Positions 1 to 9,187 of a stretch of DNA of 64,000 nt are shown piece after piece (the first letter of the stretch is position 1; every line of letters begins with the position of its first letter). Position numbers and translations under genes: made by a program. The notes under the pieces were generated by a model, which saw nothing but the letters and a program-made list of their open reading frames with translations, did no database searches and was not told the DNA's origin. The stretch is from an uncultured Tateyamaria sp. GTDB lineage: Bacteria > Pseudomonadota > Alphaproteobacteria > Rhodobacterales > Rhodobacteraceae. Location of the stretch: contig NZ_CANLVZ010000003.1 of NCBI RefSeq assembly GCF_947494755.1, forward strand, positions 186,001 through 250,000, in the 5' to 3' direction.

Positions 1-200
1 TCGCCTTGCCCAATCACCACATTTCCGGTGAACAGCGCGGCCCCGGTGTCTTGGTTTACGTTCAATTCATCCGCCGTCACTTCGACCGGGGCCGAGGTGT
101 CTTGCTGGATCGTCCCAAAAGCGACCTGGGTGCCTTGTGCAAGTGCGGGTGTTGTGAGGCCCAGCAGGGCAATGCAGGAAAATGCGCGAAAAAACGTCAC
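1..200 (-). CDS. lptA: LptA-like lipopolysaccharide transport periplasmic protein (partial)
   Basis: N-terminal part only; the gene runs off the left edge after about 66 codons. Translation from a GTG at 200 gives a signal peptide (MTFFRAFSCIALLGLTTPALA, cleaved about residue 21), then the OstA/LptA N-terminal pattern: VEVTADELNVNQ followed by a GNVVIGQG strand. LptA is the periplasmic bridge that carries LPS from the inner-membrane LptBFGC complex to the outer membrane. The GTG lies 8 bases after the lptC stop, so the two are almost certainly co-transcribed. An earlier ATG is not available in this frame. The identification rests on the short N-terminus plus the lptC neighbour. Confidence 0.85.
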   Translation of the reverse strand, partial: MTFFRAFSCIALLGLTTPALAQGTQVAFGTIQQDTSAPVEVTADELNVNQDTGAALFTGNVVIGQG

Positions 201-208
201 TGATTGTA

Positions 209-805
209 TCACTCTTCTGACTTATTGGGGTCGTATACCAGCTTCACCCCGTTTGTGAAAATCAAATGGGCGTTTTCCTCACCCTCGCGCCGTTCAAACC
301 GCATTTTGCCCGCGTCCAGATCGCCAAGCGGGCCTGTTCCGACAATCGGCCCCGGCGACTCTACCACCAAGGTATCAAATTCTGCGTCCAACCTGTCGGT
401 AGTCAGTCTGTACCCTGTCGATGTGGTGATCACGACGTTTCCTTCAAGGGTGGAGGCACCGCCCTTGACGTCAAACCGCCCAGAGTCCGAAAACAACACC
501 ACCCGCGTGCCCGAGACGAGGTCGATCTGCGCGGACATATCGGTGACTGCATTGTCCAACTCGCTGAGCGTGGACATTGTGGCTGCCGTGATCGACACTT
601 GGTCACCGTCTTCGGTGGTGCCGGAAAAGAAGGGTGCGGTGACTTGCTGACCGCGCAGCTTTTCCTCGATTTCGTCGTCGGCAAAAGGCATGTCAGCCAC
701 CGGATCAATGGTGCGCGACAGCAAAAACAGGGTGGACAACAGCCCCAACGCGGTTAGCGGCAGCAAGATTTTGAGCCAGGCAATGATCTGCGAATAGCGG
801 TCCAT
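209..805 (-). CDS. lptC: LptC-family LPS export protein
   Basis: 198 residues. One N-terminal transmembrane anchor (about residues 9-30, IIAWLKILLPLTALGLLSTL) is followed by a periplasmic beta-rich domain with repeated strand motifs such as VSITAATMS and LEGNVVITTSTGYRLTTD, typical of the LptC/OstA fold. LptC receives LPS from LptBFG and passes it to LptA. It sits between kdsD (9 bases upstream) and lptA (8 bases downstream), the usual alphaproteobacterial kdsD-lptC-lptA order. Length is normal for the family. Confidence 0.88.
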   Translation of the reverse strand: MDRYSQIIAWLKILLPLTALGLLSTLFLLSRTIDPVADMPFADDEIEEKLRGQQVTAPFFSGTTEDGDQVSITAATMSTLSELDNAVTDMSAQIDLVSGTRVVLFSDSGRFDVKGGASTLEGNVVITTSTGYRLTTDRLDAEFDTLVVESPGPIVGTGPLGDLDAGKMRFERREGEENAHLIFTNGVKLVYDPNKSEE

Positions 806-814
806 GCGTGCCTT

Positions 815-1798
815 CTACCCCAGGCCGACCCGCAGGCAATCGTGGATGTGGATCAACCCGAGAGGCGGCCCATCGGCGCCGGGATCGCGGGCAAACAGGC
901 AGGTCACGGGCCGTTCGCCGGTAAGCCCATTCATGATCCCGACCGCCTCTTGTGCGAGGACACTCGGGTCAATGGTGCGCGGCGACGTGGTCATGACGTC
1001 TTGTGCGGTCAGATCCAGCAAGCGGTTGCTCATGTGTCGTCGCAAGTCACCGTCAGTGATGATCCCGGCAAGAGATCCGGCATCATCCAGCACCCCCACG
1101 ACGCCGAAGCCTTTCTGGCTGATTTCGATCAACGCTTCGGGCATTGGGGTGTTAACGGATACCAAGGGCAACGCCGCGCCGCTGTGCATCAGGTCTGACA
1201 CACGGGCCAATTGCGCGCCCAATTTGCCACCGGGGTGGAAGTCACGGAAGTGTTCTGCGGTGAACGCGCGGTGTTTCATGATGGCGACGGCCAGTGCGTC
1301 ACCCATGGCCAGCGTCAATGTGGTCGACGTGGTTGGGACAACTCCGGTGCCGCAGGCTTCCTCCAAATCAGGCAGCTGCAGAACCACGTCGCACTGGCTG
1401 CCAAGGGCGCTGTTTGGTGCTTTCGTGATCCCTACCAGCGGGATGTCAAAGCGGCGCGTGAAAGCGATGATGTTGGCCAGTTCCGGTGCCTCCCCGGAGT
1501 TTGAGATCGCCAGCACGACGTCAGCGCGGGTGACCATGCCCAGATCGCCATGGCTGGCCTCCGCTGGATGCACGAATTGCGCGGGGGTGCCCGTGCTTGC
1601 AAATGTCGCGGCGATCTTACGCGCGATGTGCCCTGATTTGCCGATGCCCGTGACGATCACCCGCCCCTTTGCATTCAGCAGTAGGTCGACACTGGTCCGA
1701 AACGTATCATCAAGCGCGTCAGCAAGCGTCATCAAGGCCTCCGCCTCGGTGCGGATCACCTGGCGCGCGGTGTCAATGAAAGGCGTGGTGCTGGTCAT
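815..1798 (-). CDS. kdsD: Arabinose-5-phosphate isomerase (KdsD/KpsF family)
   Basis: 327 residues with an N-terminal SIS sugar-isomerase domain (VIVTGIGKSGHIARKIAATF near residues 48-67; AISNSGEAPEL) and two C-terminal CBS domains (about 205-320). The enzyme interconverts ribulose-5-phosphate and arabinose-5-phosphate, the first step to Kdo for LPS. The context (lptC-lptA immediately downstream) supports Kdo synthesis rather than GutQ-type sorbitol metabolism, even though a sorbitol operon is elsewhere in the window. Its ATG overlaps the RNase D stop by 4 bases, so translation is probably coupled. Confidence 0.92.
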   Translation of the reverse strand: MTSTTPFIDTARQVIRTEAEALMTLADALDDTFRTSVDLLLNAKGRVIVTGIGKSGHIARKIAATFASTGTPAQFVHPAEASHGDLGMVTRADVVLAISNSGEAPELANIIAFTRRFDIPLVGITKAPNSALGSQCDVVLQLPDLEEACGTGVVPTTSTTLTLAMGDALAVAIMKHRAFTAEHFRDFHPGGKLGAQLARVSDLMHSGAALPLVSVNTPMPEALIEISQKGFGVVGVLDDAGSLAGIITDGDLRRHMSNRLLDLTAQDVMTTSPRTIDPSVLAQEAVGIMNGLTGERPVTCLFARDPGADGPPLGLIHIHDCLRVGLG

Positions 1799-2409
1799 GA
1801 GTGGGCGAAGATGTCCGTATCGGGCCAGCCGATCAGGTCCAGATTGGCCCGCATCGGCAGGAAGTCAAAACAGGCTTGCGCGACCTCCATGCGTCCTTCG
1901 CGCTCAAGCCGTTTGTTCAGTTCATCCCGCAGTTTGTGCAGATACAGCACATCCGATGCCGCGTATTCCAGTTGCGCATCACTCAGGTTATCTGCGCCCC
2001 AATCGCTGGATTGCTGCTGCTTCGAGATGTCGATTTGCAGCAATTCCTGCAGCAGATTCTTCAACCCGTGCCGGTCCGTGTAGGTGCGGATCAACCGGCT
2101 GGCGATCTTGGTGCAATAGACGGGCGCGGTCACGGCACCGAACGCGTTTTGCATCGCTGCGATATCGAAGCGGCCAAAGTGAAATAACTTGAGCACATCC
2201 GGGTCCGTCAGCAGTTTGCACAGGTTTGGCGCTGTCGTCTGGCCCTTTTTGATCTGCACGATATGGGCATCCCCATCACCGCCGGACAGTTGCACAACGC
2301 ACAACCGATCCCGGTGTGGATGCAACCCCATGGTTTCACAATCGATGGCGACGATCGGCCCCAGATCGAGATCGTCAGGCAGGTCGGAGATATGCAGATG
2401 GTTTGTCAT
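1795..2409 (-). CDS. rnd: Short ribonuclease D-type 3'-5' exonuclease
   Basis: 204 residues covering only the DEDDy exonuclease domain: motif I DCETMG (about residue 24), motif II HFGRFDIAAM, and motif III YAASDVLYL. The two HRDC domains of enterobacterial RNase D (about 370 residues) are absent, as is usual for the short alphaproteobacterial form. It is expected to trim 3' ends of structured RNAs such as tRNA precursors. It overlaps kdsD by 4 bases and follows paaX with a gap of about 40 bases. Confidence 0.85.
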   Translation of the reverse strand: MTNHLHISDLPDDLDLGPIVAIDCETMGLHPHRDRLCVVQLSGGDGDAHIVQIKKGQTTAPNLCKLLTDPDVLKLFHFGRFDIAAMQNAFGAVTAPVYCTKIASRLIRTYTDRHGLKNLLQELLQIDISKQQQSSDWGADNLSDAQLEYAASDVLYLHKLRDELNKRLEREGRMEVAQACFDFLPMRANLDLIGWPDTDIFAHS

Positions 2410-2451
2410 GCCCCCGCTATAGCCGTTGGCGCGGGGTTGGGAAAGCGTGGT

Positions 2452-3201
2452 TTAGCGGGCCTTGATCGCATCAAGGGCAGGCCGCGCAAACCGGTCCAGC
2501 ACTTCGGTGACACGTACCCGGCAATCGTGCCCGCGCCAGTCTGTCGAATGTGCGCTGCGTGGCAGATCGGGATGTTTCAACGTCAGTCGCCGCCACGCAT
2601 GTACGACCATCACCCGCAAGACTGCGATATCGAGGGGCGTCAACGACGGGGCATCTGTATCTATGTCGCACAGCACGTCATGCAATACTCGGTAGCCCTC
2701 GCGTAAATCCGCGTTTTCGTGTTGTTCACCAAGCCAAGTTGGCAGATCGGTTGGGGTCAGGTACATGGCATTCGCCGGTATCGGGGTGGTGTCATTGCTT
2801 AGGAAAACGCGATCAGACACGTGCGCGAATTGTGCCGGGTCAAGGTCAGTACGCGGCATCTGGATCATGACCATATGCGCCTTTGAGGACATATCCGATG
2901 GCCTGCCATAGATGCGAGGTCTCGCCGCTGCGCTGTCTCGCTGCCCTTTTGCAGTCAGGCTATGATGGCTGGTCCGACCGTTCTTTTGCGAGATGATCCA
3001 CCCATCGCTGCGCAGTCGGTGCAGGGCCACCCGTGTAGCTTCGGGTTTGATCCCGATTTGCGCCATGATCAGCGATAACGTCGGCCCATCAAGCGGGCGA
3101 TCCGGCGCAAGGTCGCCAAAAACGGTCACAAGCAGGGACCAGACGCGAATGGATCCCGACTCTGTCAGCCTTTGGATGGTGCGTGCGTAACTGTCAGGCA
3201 T
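2452..3201 (-). CDS. paaX: PaaX-type transcriptional repressor of phenylacetate catabolism
   Basis: 249 residues. The N-terminus has a PaaX winged-helix pattern (SIRVWSLLVTVFGDLAP; ATRVALHRLRSDGWI), followed by the PaaX central and C-terminal domains. PaaX represses paa genes and is released by phenylacetyl-CoA. Its start overlaps the end of paaZ by 8 bases, so it is the last gene of the paa operon and is probably autoregulated. In E. coli paaX is a separate unit; here it is translationally coupled to the catabolic genes. Confidence 0.9.
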   Translation of the reverse strand: MPDSYARTIQRLTESGSIRVWSLLVTVFGDLAPDRPLDGPTLSLIMAQIGIKPEATRVALHRLRSDGWIISQKNGRTSHHSLTAKGQRDSAAARPRIYGRPSDMSSKAHMVMIQMPRTDLDPAQFAHVSDRVFLSNDTTPIPANAMYLTPTDLPTWLGEQHENADLREGYRVLHDVLCDIDTDAPSLTPLDIAVLRVMVVHAWRRLTLKHPDLPRSAHSTDWRGHDCRVRVTEVLDRFARPALDAIKAR

Positions 3202-5206
3202 TCATGGTCAGCAGTTCATATTCGGCCACTGCCTCATCGTCTTGATTGGACAGTCTGACGTGCCAGCGTACCTCGCCATAGTCCGCTGTGCGCGGTGTCT
3301 TGGCCTTGACGGTCAGATGCACCTTGATGCTGTCGCCAGCTTGGACAGGTTTCATGAACCGCAAGTTGTCGAGGCCGGTATTCGCCAGAACAGGTCCGGG
3401 GTCGGGGTGTACAAACAGCCCTGCGGCAAAGCTGAGCAACAGATAGCCGTGCGCGACCCGTCCCGGAAAGAACGGGTTGGCGCGCGCTGCATCTTCATCC
3501 ATGTGAGCATAAAACGTGTCGCCGGTGAAATGCGCAAAAGTGTCGATATCGTCCAGCGTGATCGTGCGGTATTTGGACGCCAGCGTGTCGCCAATGGCAA
3601 GGTCGGCATAAGGCCGGGTAAAGGGGTGCGGCTTGTCGGTGTCTTGTGTGCCCCTCGCTACCCATTGTCCTGTGATCCCGCTCAGGATGTCGGGGCTACC
3701 TTGGATCGCGGTGCGTTGCATATAGTGCGTGACTGCGCGAATGCCGCCCAACTCTTCACCACCGCCCGCGCGCCCCGGCCCCCCATGGGTCATATGCGGC
3801 AGTGGCGCACCATGACCTGTCGCCTCGGCCATTGAGGCCCGGTTGTTGAAATACAGCCTACCGTGGAAACATGCCGACGCCATGGTGATATCGCGTGCAA
3901 TATCCGCGTCCCGCGTGATGACTGACGCCACGAGCGATCCCTTGCCCCGATTGAGGAGCGTCGCCGCATGGTCAAGGTCGCGATAGGGCATGATGGTCGA
4001 GACCGGACCAAATGCCTCGACATCATGCACCGCTTGGGCCGTGTCCGGGTCTGGGCAATGAAACAGCATTGGCGGCAGAAACGCGCCTTTGCTTTGTGCC
4101 ATCGCAAAATTTTCTGGGTCGCCGAATACCCGCTCGGTCTCTTGACCAAGTTGTTCCGCCTTTGTCAGAACGTCCGTTTTCTGCCTGTTAGAGACCAATG
4201 CGCCCATATGTGTCGCAGCTTCACGCGGGTCACCGATGGTGATTTTTTCCAGATGATCGGTCAACGCATGGATGACCGGATCGACATGCGCCTGTGGCAC
4301 CATTATGCGCCGGATGGCAGTGCATTTCTGCCCCGCCTTGGCCGTCATTTCGCGCCTGACTTCCTGCACAAACAGATCGAATTCCGGCGTGCCAGGGGCT
4401 GCATCAAGGCCAAGGACCGACGCGTTCAGGCTGTCTTGTTCGGCCGTAAAGCGCACTGCGTTCGACAACAGGTTCGGGTTGGCCCGTAACGTGCGCGCAG
4501 TATCGGCCGAGCCGGTAAATGTCACCACGTCCTGGCAATCGAGGTGATCCAGAATGTCGCCCACTCCGCCTGCGATCAGTTGCAACGCGCCATCGGGCAA
4601 CAGCCCGCTTTCAACGATCAGGCGTACGCAGGCTTCGGTCACATAGGAGGTTGCCGTTGCGGGCTTGATGATCGCAGGGACCCCGGCCAACAGCGCGGGC
4701 GCGAGTTTTTCAAGCATGCCCCATACTGGAAAATTAAAGGCATTGATGTGCAGCGAGACCCCTTGCAGAGGCGTGCAAATATGCTGGCCTACGAACCGCC
4801 CATCGCGTCCAAGCTGTTCAATCCCACCATCTAGATACACACGCCCATTCGGCATCTCGCGCCGCCCCTTCGACGCAAACACCAGCATCGTGCCGATGCC
4901 ACCGTCGACATCGATCAGGTGATCTGACTGCGTCGCGCCGGTGTCAAAGCTGAGGTCATAGAGCATCTTGCGATGGTCGCGCAGGTGTAGCGCGATGGAT
5001 TTGAGCATGCGCGCGCGGTCATGGAACGTCATTGCGCGCAGGGCAGGGCCGCCGACTTCGCGGGCAAAAGCGCGCATGCCTTGTACGTCCAGTGTTTCAT
5101 TGCCTGCTTGTGCGATCACATCGCCGGTTACTGCGCTTTCTATGGGTCGTGCGCCCGGGCCGGGTGCAATCCACTGGCCTGCGCCAAAGCTGTGAACGTC
5201 TCGCAT
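3194..5206 (-). CDS. paaZ: Bifunctional oxepin-CoA hydrolase / semialdehyde dehydrogenase PaaZ
   Basis: 670 residues. The N-terminal aldehyde dehydrogenase domain (about 1-510) has the catalytic cysteine in GQKCTAIRR and the FTAEQDSLNA glutamate region. The C-terminal MaoC-like hotdog hydratase domain (about 540-670) carries HFTGDTFYAHMD and FPGRVAHGYL. The enzyme opens the oxepin-CoA ring and oxidises the semialdehyde to 3-oxo-5,6-dehydrosuberyl-CoA. I chose the ATG at 5206 because AGGGG lies 8 bases before it; an in-frame ATG at 5230 would overlap paaE and lacks a clear ribosome site. The paaE stop is 10 bases upstream. Confidence 0.93.
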   Translation of the reverse strand: MRDVHSFGAGQWIAPGPGARPIESAVTGDVIAQAGNETLDVQGMRAFAREVGGPALRAMTFHDRARMLKSIALHLRDHRKMLYDLSFDTGATQSDHLIDVDGGIGTMLVFASKGRREMPNGRVYLDGGIEQLGRDGRFVGQHICTPLQGVSLHINAFNFPVWGMLEKLAPALLAGVPAIIKPATATSYVTEACVRLIVESGLLPDGALQLIAGGVGDILDHLDCQDVVTFTGSADTARTLRANPNLLSNAVRFTAEQDSLNASVLGLDAAPGTPEFDLFVQEVRREMTAKAGQKCTAIRRIMVPQAHVDPVIHALTDHLEKITIGDPREAATHMGALVSNRQKTDVLTKAEQLGQETERVFGDPENFAMAQSKGAFLPPMLFHCPDPDTAQAVHDVEAFGPVSTIMPYRDLDHAATLLNRGKGSLVASVITRDADIARDITMASACFHGRLYFNNRASMAEATGHGAPLPHMTHGGPGRAGGGEELGGIRAVTHYMQRTAIQGSPDILSGITGQWVARGTQDTDKPHPFTRPYADLAIGDTLASKYRTITLDDIDTFAHFTGDTFYAHMDEDAARANPFFPGRVAHGYLLLSFAAGLFVHPDPGPVLANTGLDNLRFMKPVQAGDSIKVHLTVKAKTPRTADYGEVRWHVRLSNQDDEAVAEYELLTMNA

Positions 5207-5216
5207 CGCAAAGCCC

Positions 5217-6281
5217 CTAATGTTGGTCATAGTCCACGCTCAGCGTATCGCTGAGCGGGTAGCATTGGCAGGTCAGCACAAAGCCCGCAGCGACTTCATC
5301 GTCTTCGAGCGCATGGTTGCTGAGCATCTCGTACTCACCCTGCGTGACCTTCGCCTTACATGTGCTGCACACCCCGGCCTTGCACGCAAAGGGCGCATCC
5401 AGGTCATTGGCAAGCGCGGCGTTGAGCACCGAGATGTCCTTGGCCATGTCGATGCTGTGCGTGGTGCCGTCAATGGTGATCTGAGTCGTGGTTTCGGGTC
5501 TGGATTGGGCGCGGGCGCTCAGGGTCTTTTGCGCTAGCTGGCCTTGTTGGCTTGCGCCGAAAAGCTCGAACTTGATGTCCTGTTTGGACATTCCACGCGT
5601 CTCTAACGTGGCGGAAATGGTCAGCATCATGGGTTCAGGGCCGCAAATGAAAGCCGTATCGACGGAGCTGATATCGATCCAGGACTTGAACAACGCCACG
5701 CATTTGTCATCGTCAAGGCGGCCCGAGAACAGGTCGATATCTTGCCCGGCTTCAAGCACGTGGATCAGGGTAAACCGACCCATATACCGGTTCTTGATGT
5801 CATCCAGCTCTTCACGGAACATGATCGTGTGCACGGCGCGGTTTGCGTAGATCAGCGTGATCGTGCTGTCAGGCTCGTAGGCAAGTGTTGTCTTGATGAT
5901 CGAAAGGATTGGCGTGATACCTGACCCACCAGCGAAACACAGGTAGGATTTTGCCTTTTTAGGGTCGATATCTGTATAGAACTTGCCTGCTGGCTGCATC
6001 GCGTGGAGTGTATCGCCCACCTTCAGGTCAGTGTTGGCGAAGGTCGAAAACGCGCCGCCATCGACCCGCTTGATCCCAACCTGAAGCGCTTCGTCCTGCA
6101 CGCCAGCGCAAATCGAATAGTTGCGCCGTAGCTCGACGCCATCAAAGTCATGCTTGAATGTAAGATACTGGCCTTGGACGAAGCGAAACGCCTCAGGCGC
6201 TTCGGGCTTAAGCGTCAGCACCACCGCGTCTCGAATGGTGCGTTGAATGTCAGTCACGGTCAGTGGCAGAAAATCATTCAT
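5217..6281 (-). CDS. paaE: Phenylacetyl-CoA 1,2-epoxidase reductase subunit PaaE
   Basis: 354 residues. The N-terminal ferredoxin-NADP reductase-like domain binds FAD (RRNYSICAG) and NADPH (CFAGGSGITPILS). The C-terminal plant-type [2Fe-2S] ferredoxin has the cluster motif CKAGVCSTCKAK plus the distal cysteine in VLTCQCYP. It feeds electrons to the PaaA di-iron centre. The start at 6281 overlaps the paaD stop in an ATGA junction; the open frame continues upstream inside paaD, but that extension has no homology character. Confidence 0.93.
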   Translation of the reverse strand: MNDFLPLTVTDIQRTIRDAVVLTLKPEAPEAFRFVQGQYLTFKHDFDGVELRRNYSICAGVQDEALQVGIKRVDGGAFSTFANTDLKVGDTLHAMQPAGKFYTDIDPKKAKSYLCFAGGSGITPILSIIKTTLAYEPDSTITLIYANRAVHTIMFREELDDIKNRYMGRFTLIHVLEAGQDIDLFSGRLDDDKCVALFKSWIDISSVDTAFICGPEPMMLTISATLETRGMSKQDIKFELFGASQQGQLAQKTLSARAQSRPETTTQITIDGTTHSIDMAKDISVLNAALANDLDAPFACKAGVCSTCKAKVTQGEYEMLSNHALEDDEVAAGFVLTCQCYPLSDTLSVDYDQH

Positions 6282-6745
6282 ATGCATTTGAAATAGTCGA
6301 AGGGTTCCAGGCAGTCGGTGCACCGCCACTGCGCTTTGCAGGGCGTCGAGCCGAATTGGCTGATCCGTTCTAAGGCGGTTGATTTGCAATGCGGGCAGTG
6401 CTGAGGACCGCCCGCCGCCTGAGGTGGCGCAATCCCGTACGCTTCCAGCTTGGCTTTGCCGCTGTCGCTAAGCCAATCTGTCGTCCATGGGGGCGCAATC
6501 TGCCTTTTTAGAGACAGGTTTTCTATTCCATTGGCCCGTAACGATGCTTCAATCTCCAGATTGATAACGGATGTTGCGGGACAGCCGGAATAGGTGGGGG
6601 TGACGGCGACTTCCAATGTATCGCCTTGCCACGTCACGTTCCGAATAATGCCAAGGTCAACGAGTGAGATCACCGGGATCTCAGGGTCTGGTACCTGGTC
6701 GAGCCACGCCCACACCTGATCCACCGAAGGGCGCGTCATTACCAT
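6278..6745 (-). CDS. paaD: Phenylacetyl-CoA epoxidase maturation protein PaaD
   Basis: 155 residues. The N-terminal MIP18/DUF59 domain (DPEIPVISLVDLGIIRNV; TYSGCPAT) is followed by a C-terminal zinc-ribbon-like segment with CPHCKS and CTDC. PaaD resembles Fe-S assembly factors and is needed for active PaaABCE, probably for maturing PaaE. Its ATG at 6745 overlaps the end of paaC; a second ATG at 6739 is equally possible (MTRPS). Confidence 0.92.
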   Translation of the reverse strand: MVMTRPSVDQVWAWLDQVPDPEIPVISLVDLGIIRNVTWQGDTLEVAVTPTYSGCPATSVINLEIEASLRANGIENLSLKRQIAPPWTTDWLSDSGKAKLEAYGIAPPQAAGGPQHCPHCKSTALERISQFGSTPCKAQWRCTDCLEPFDYFKCI

Positions 6746-7461
6746 GTCGCACCGGGATAGTTGCGCGGCAGCACCTGCATCGTCGCCAGCATGTGACCCA
6801 GATGCTCGGAATGCCGCGTGCCCGTCTTGCCGCCCTGATGTGCGAAGTCCGAATCCGGCTTGGTTAGGGTCGATTCAGAGAGTGTTTGACTGACATGCAC
6901 ATCGAACGCGTCGCGCAATACAGACATATCCGTCAGGTCATCATCGTCCTGCGCAAACATCTCACCCACATAGGGCCAGAGCCGGTCCAGCGCGCCCTGC
7001 ATCCTGTCATGGCTTTCCTCGGTTCCGTTGCCCAATGCGATCACGATATCGGTGGATCGCTCGCGATGATATGTGACCTCCTTGGCTGATTTTTGGGCGA
7101 TGGCGCTGATGTCGGCATCTGCATGATTGATCAGCGCTTGCAGTGCCTCAAAATGCCAGGTGTCGAACAGGAATTGCCGCGTCATCGTGACTGCAAAATC
7201 GCGATTGGGTTGTTCGACCAACAAAAGGTTGCGGAAATCCCAGGCATCGCGCGTGTAGGCCAGTGTGTCGGCGGTGCGCCCCTGCCCCTCACGCTGACCC
7301 GCAAGGTCAAGCCAAAGCTGAGTCTGCCCGATCAGATCGAGCGCCGTATTGGCGAGCGCGATGTCTTCTTCAAGCGCGGGGGCATGTCCGCACCATTCCG
7401 ACAAACGCTGTCCCAAAACAAGGGTATTGTCCCCCATGCGGATCAAGCCAATGACACTCAC
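6739..7461 (-). CDS. paaC: Phenylacetyl-CoA 1,2-epoxidase structural subunit PaaC
   Basis: 240 residues, all-helical ferritin-like fold. Recognisable blocks are LVLGQRLSEWCGHAPALEED, LLLVEQPNRDFAVTMTRQF and the C-terminal TEHLG-like stretch SEHLGHMLATMQ. PaaC pairs with PaaA but has no complete di-iron site. The start is a GTG at 7461 that overlaps the paaB stop; the next ATG at 7437 would remove conserved N-terminal residues. Confidence 0.92.
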   Translation of the reverse strand: MSVIGLIRMGDNTLVLGQRLSEWCGHAPALEEDIALANTALDLIGQTQLWLDLAGQREGQGRTADTLAYTRDAWDFRNLLLVEQPNRDFAVTMTRQFLFDTWHFEALQALINHADADISAIAQKSAKEVTYHRERSTDIVIALGNGTEESHDRMQGALDRLWPYVGEMFAQDDDDLTDMSVLRDAFDVHVSQTLSESTLTKPDSDFAHQGGKTGTRHSEHLGHMLATMQVLPRNYPGATW

Positions 7462-7742
7462 ATTGCCCCCACATCGTCAGGGATGTCGAAGAATGTCGGG
7501 TGGCGATACACCTTGTCATCCGCCGGATCATACAGCGGGCCCTTGTCGTCGGGCGACGAGGCGGTGATATCAGCCGCAGGGACGACCCAGATACTGACCC
7601 CTTCCTTGCGGCGGGTATAGACATCGCGGGCGTTCTGGATCGCGTGTTCGGCGTCGGTCGCATGCAGACTGCCCACATGGCGGTGCGACAGGCCGTGTTG
7701 GCCGCGGATGAACACTTCGTAAAGGGGCCATTCGGTCGACAT
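7458..7742 (-). CDS. paaB: Phenylacetyl-CoA 1,2-epoxidase subunit PaaB
   Basis: 94 residues, the usual size. Typical PaaB sequence: PLYEVFIRGQHGLSHRHVGS, ALQNARD-like HAIQNARDVYTRRKEG, and a C-terminal YDPADDKVYRHPTF. The small subunit bridges PaaAC heterodimers in the epoxidase. It starts 3 bases after the stop of the DUF3291 gene, which separates it from paaA; in most paa operons paaA and paaB are adjacent. Confidence 0.93.
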   Translation of the reverse strand: MSTEWPLYEVFIRGQHGLSHRHVGSLHATDAEHAIQNARDVYTRRKEGVSIWVVPAADITASSPDDKGPLYDPADDKVYRHPTFFDIPDDVGAM

Positions 7743-7745
7743 ATC

Positions 7746-8210
7746 CTACTCCGCCGCCATATTGCATCGCCGCCATGCGAACATATCCACCGCGTCCCAG
7801 CCAAAGGCGTGATCGGTCGAGCCGTGCGCGTGCAAGTGGCGCAGGTGCCCCATCGCTTCGGTCAGCGTCGGAATGTGCCCGTCATCGATGTTCCACATCA
7901 CGAAATGCGGCACCTTCATTGGATCGAACCACTTGGCCCCCTTTTCATAGAAACGGGCGTGAAGCGTGTTGAACACGTAGTGCCCAAGGCTTGCGACGTC
8001 CGACCAGACCGATAGGTTGGAAATCATGTCCGGGTCACCGGGCACCTGAATATCCGTCGCGTTGCCATTGTCGGCCTGCATCCGCCAGACAAAGCCGGGG
8101 CTGCGTTCGGCCTGCGCGTTCATCCGGTCGAGGTTGTCCATGAACTCTGCCATACGCGGATCATCGGTGGGATAGCGGGCATAGCCGACATTAAGCTGGG
8201 CGACGTTCAT
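7746..8210 (-). CDS. DUF3291-type protein inserted between paaA and paaB
   Basis: 154 residues, no signal peptide or membrane segment. The sequence matches my memory of DUF3291 proteins ([20 protein letters not shown] near the N-terminus; [34 protein letters not shown]), a ferredoxin-like alpha+beta barrel family of unknown function. Its start overlaps the paaA stop by 4 bases and paaB follows 3 bases later, so it is translated as part of the epoxidase block. A role linked to PaaABC stability or substrate handling is inference only. Family assignment is by pattern, not by search. Confidence 0.72.
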   Translation of the reverse strand: MNVAQLNVGYARYPTDDPRMAEFMDNLDRMNAQAERSPGFVWRMQADNGNATDIQVPGDPDMISNLSVWSDVASLGHYVFNTLHARFYEKGAKWFDPMKVPHFVMWNIDDGHIPTLTEAMGHLRHLHAHGSTDHAFGWDAVDMFAWRRCNMAAE

Positions 8211-9184
8211 TCCGCGGCTACCTTTGCGCTGCGTTTCTTGGCGGCGTGTGCCATGCGCGCTTCACGCACCCAGGCTCCGTCATCCCAAGCCTTTTGCCGG
8301 GCTTCAATACGTTCGGTGCTGCATGGGCCGTTGCCTTTCAACACCTCGAAGAACTCGGACCAGTCGGGTTGGCTGAAGTCATAGCCGCCCTTGTCCTCGT
8401 TCCATTTCAGATTTTCGTCCGGCACGGTTAGCCCGAGATATTCCGCTTGCGGAACTGTCTGATCGACGAACTTCTGACGTAGCTCGTCATTGGAGTTCAT
8501 CTTGATCTTCCATGCCATCGACTGTTCGGAATGCACACTTTCGGCATCTGAGGGGCCGAACATCATCAGTGACGGATACCAGAACCGGTCGAGCGCATCC
8601 TGCGCCATGCGTTTCTGAGCGTCGGTCCCGTCGGCCATCTTCATCATAATGTCAAAGCCCTGGCGCTGGTGAAACGACTCCTCCTTGCAGATGCGCACCA
8701 TCGCGCGGGCGTATGGGCCGTAGGACGTGCGCTGTAACGGCACCTGGTTCATGATTGCGGCCCCATCGACCAGCCATCCGACGGCACCCATATCCGCCCA
8801 TGTCAGCGTCGGATAATTGAAGATCGACGAGTATTTCATGCGCCCGTCCAACAGCATCTCGGTCAGTTCGTCCCGGCTGACTCCAAGCGTTTCGGCAGCG
8901 CAGTAAAGGTAGAGCCCATGCCCCGCCTCGTCCTGTACCTTGGCCAGCAGGATTGCCTTGCGCTCGAGCGTGGGGGCACGCGTAATCCAGTTGCCTTCGG
9001 GCAGTTGTCCGACAATCTCGCTGTGCGCGTGTTGCCCGATTTGCCTTATTAGGGTCTTGCGATAGCCTGATGGCATCCAGTCCTTTGGCTCGATCTTGTC
9101 ACCTGCGTCGATGCGTGCCTGAAAGGCGGTTAGCTTTTCGGGGTCGTCCTGCGAGGCTTCGGATTTGATCATCTGTGCATACAT
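8207..9184 (-). CDS. paaA: Phenylacetyl-CoA 1,2-epoxidase catalytic subunit PaaA
   Basis: 325 residues. The di-iron carboxylate ligands are visible as KVQDEAGHG (ExxH) and [10 protein letters not shown]. The protein is ferritin-like throughout and hydroxyl/epoxidises the CoA-activated aromatic ring using O2 and electrons from PaaE. paaJ lies 3 bases upstream, and the DUF3291 gene overlaps its stop. Size and motifs are normal. Confidence 0.95.
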   Translation of the reverse strand: MYAQMIKSEASQDDPEKLTAFQARIDAGDKIEPKDWMPSGYRKTLIRQIGQHAHSEIVGQLPEGNWITRAPTLERKAILLAKVQDEAGHGLYLYCAAETLGVSRDELTEMLLDGRMKYSSIFNYPTLTWADMGAVGWLVDGAAIMNQVPLQRTSYGPYARAMVRICKEESFHQRQGFDIMMKMADGTDAQKRMAQDALDRFWYPSLMMFGPSDAESVHSEQSMAWKIKMNSNDELRQKFVDQTVPQAEYLGLTVPDENLKWNEDKGGYDFSQPDWSEFFEVLKGNGPCSTERIEARQKAWDDGAWVREARMAHAAKKRSAKVAAE

Positions 9185-9187
9185 TGT

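Noticed and set aside
804-2192. Long open frame on the plus strand opposite kdsD and RNase D
   Set aside because: It is rich in R, S, P and A without domain character, and lies fully antisense to two clear genes; a GC-rich shadow frame.
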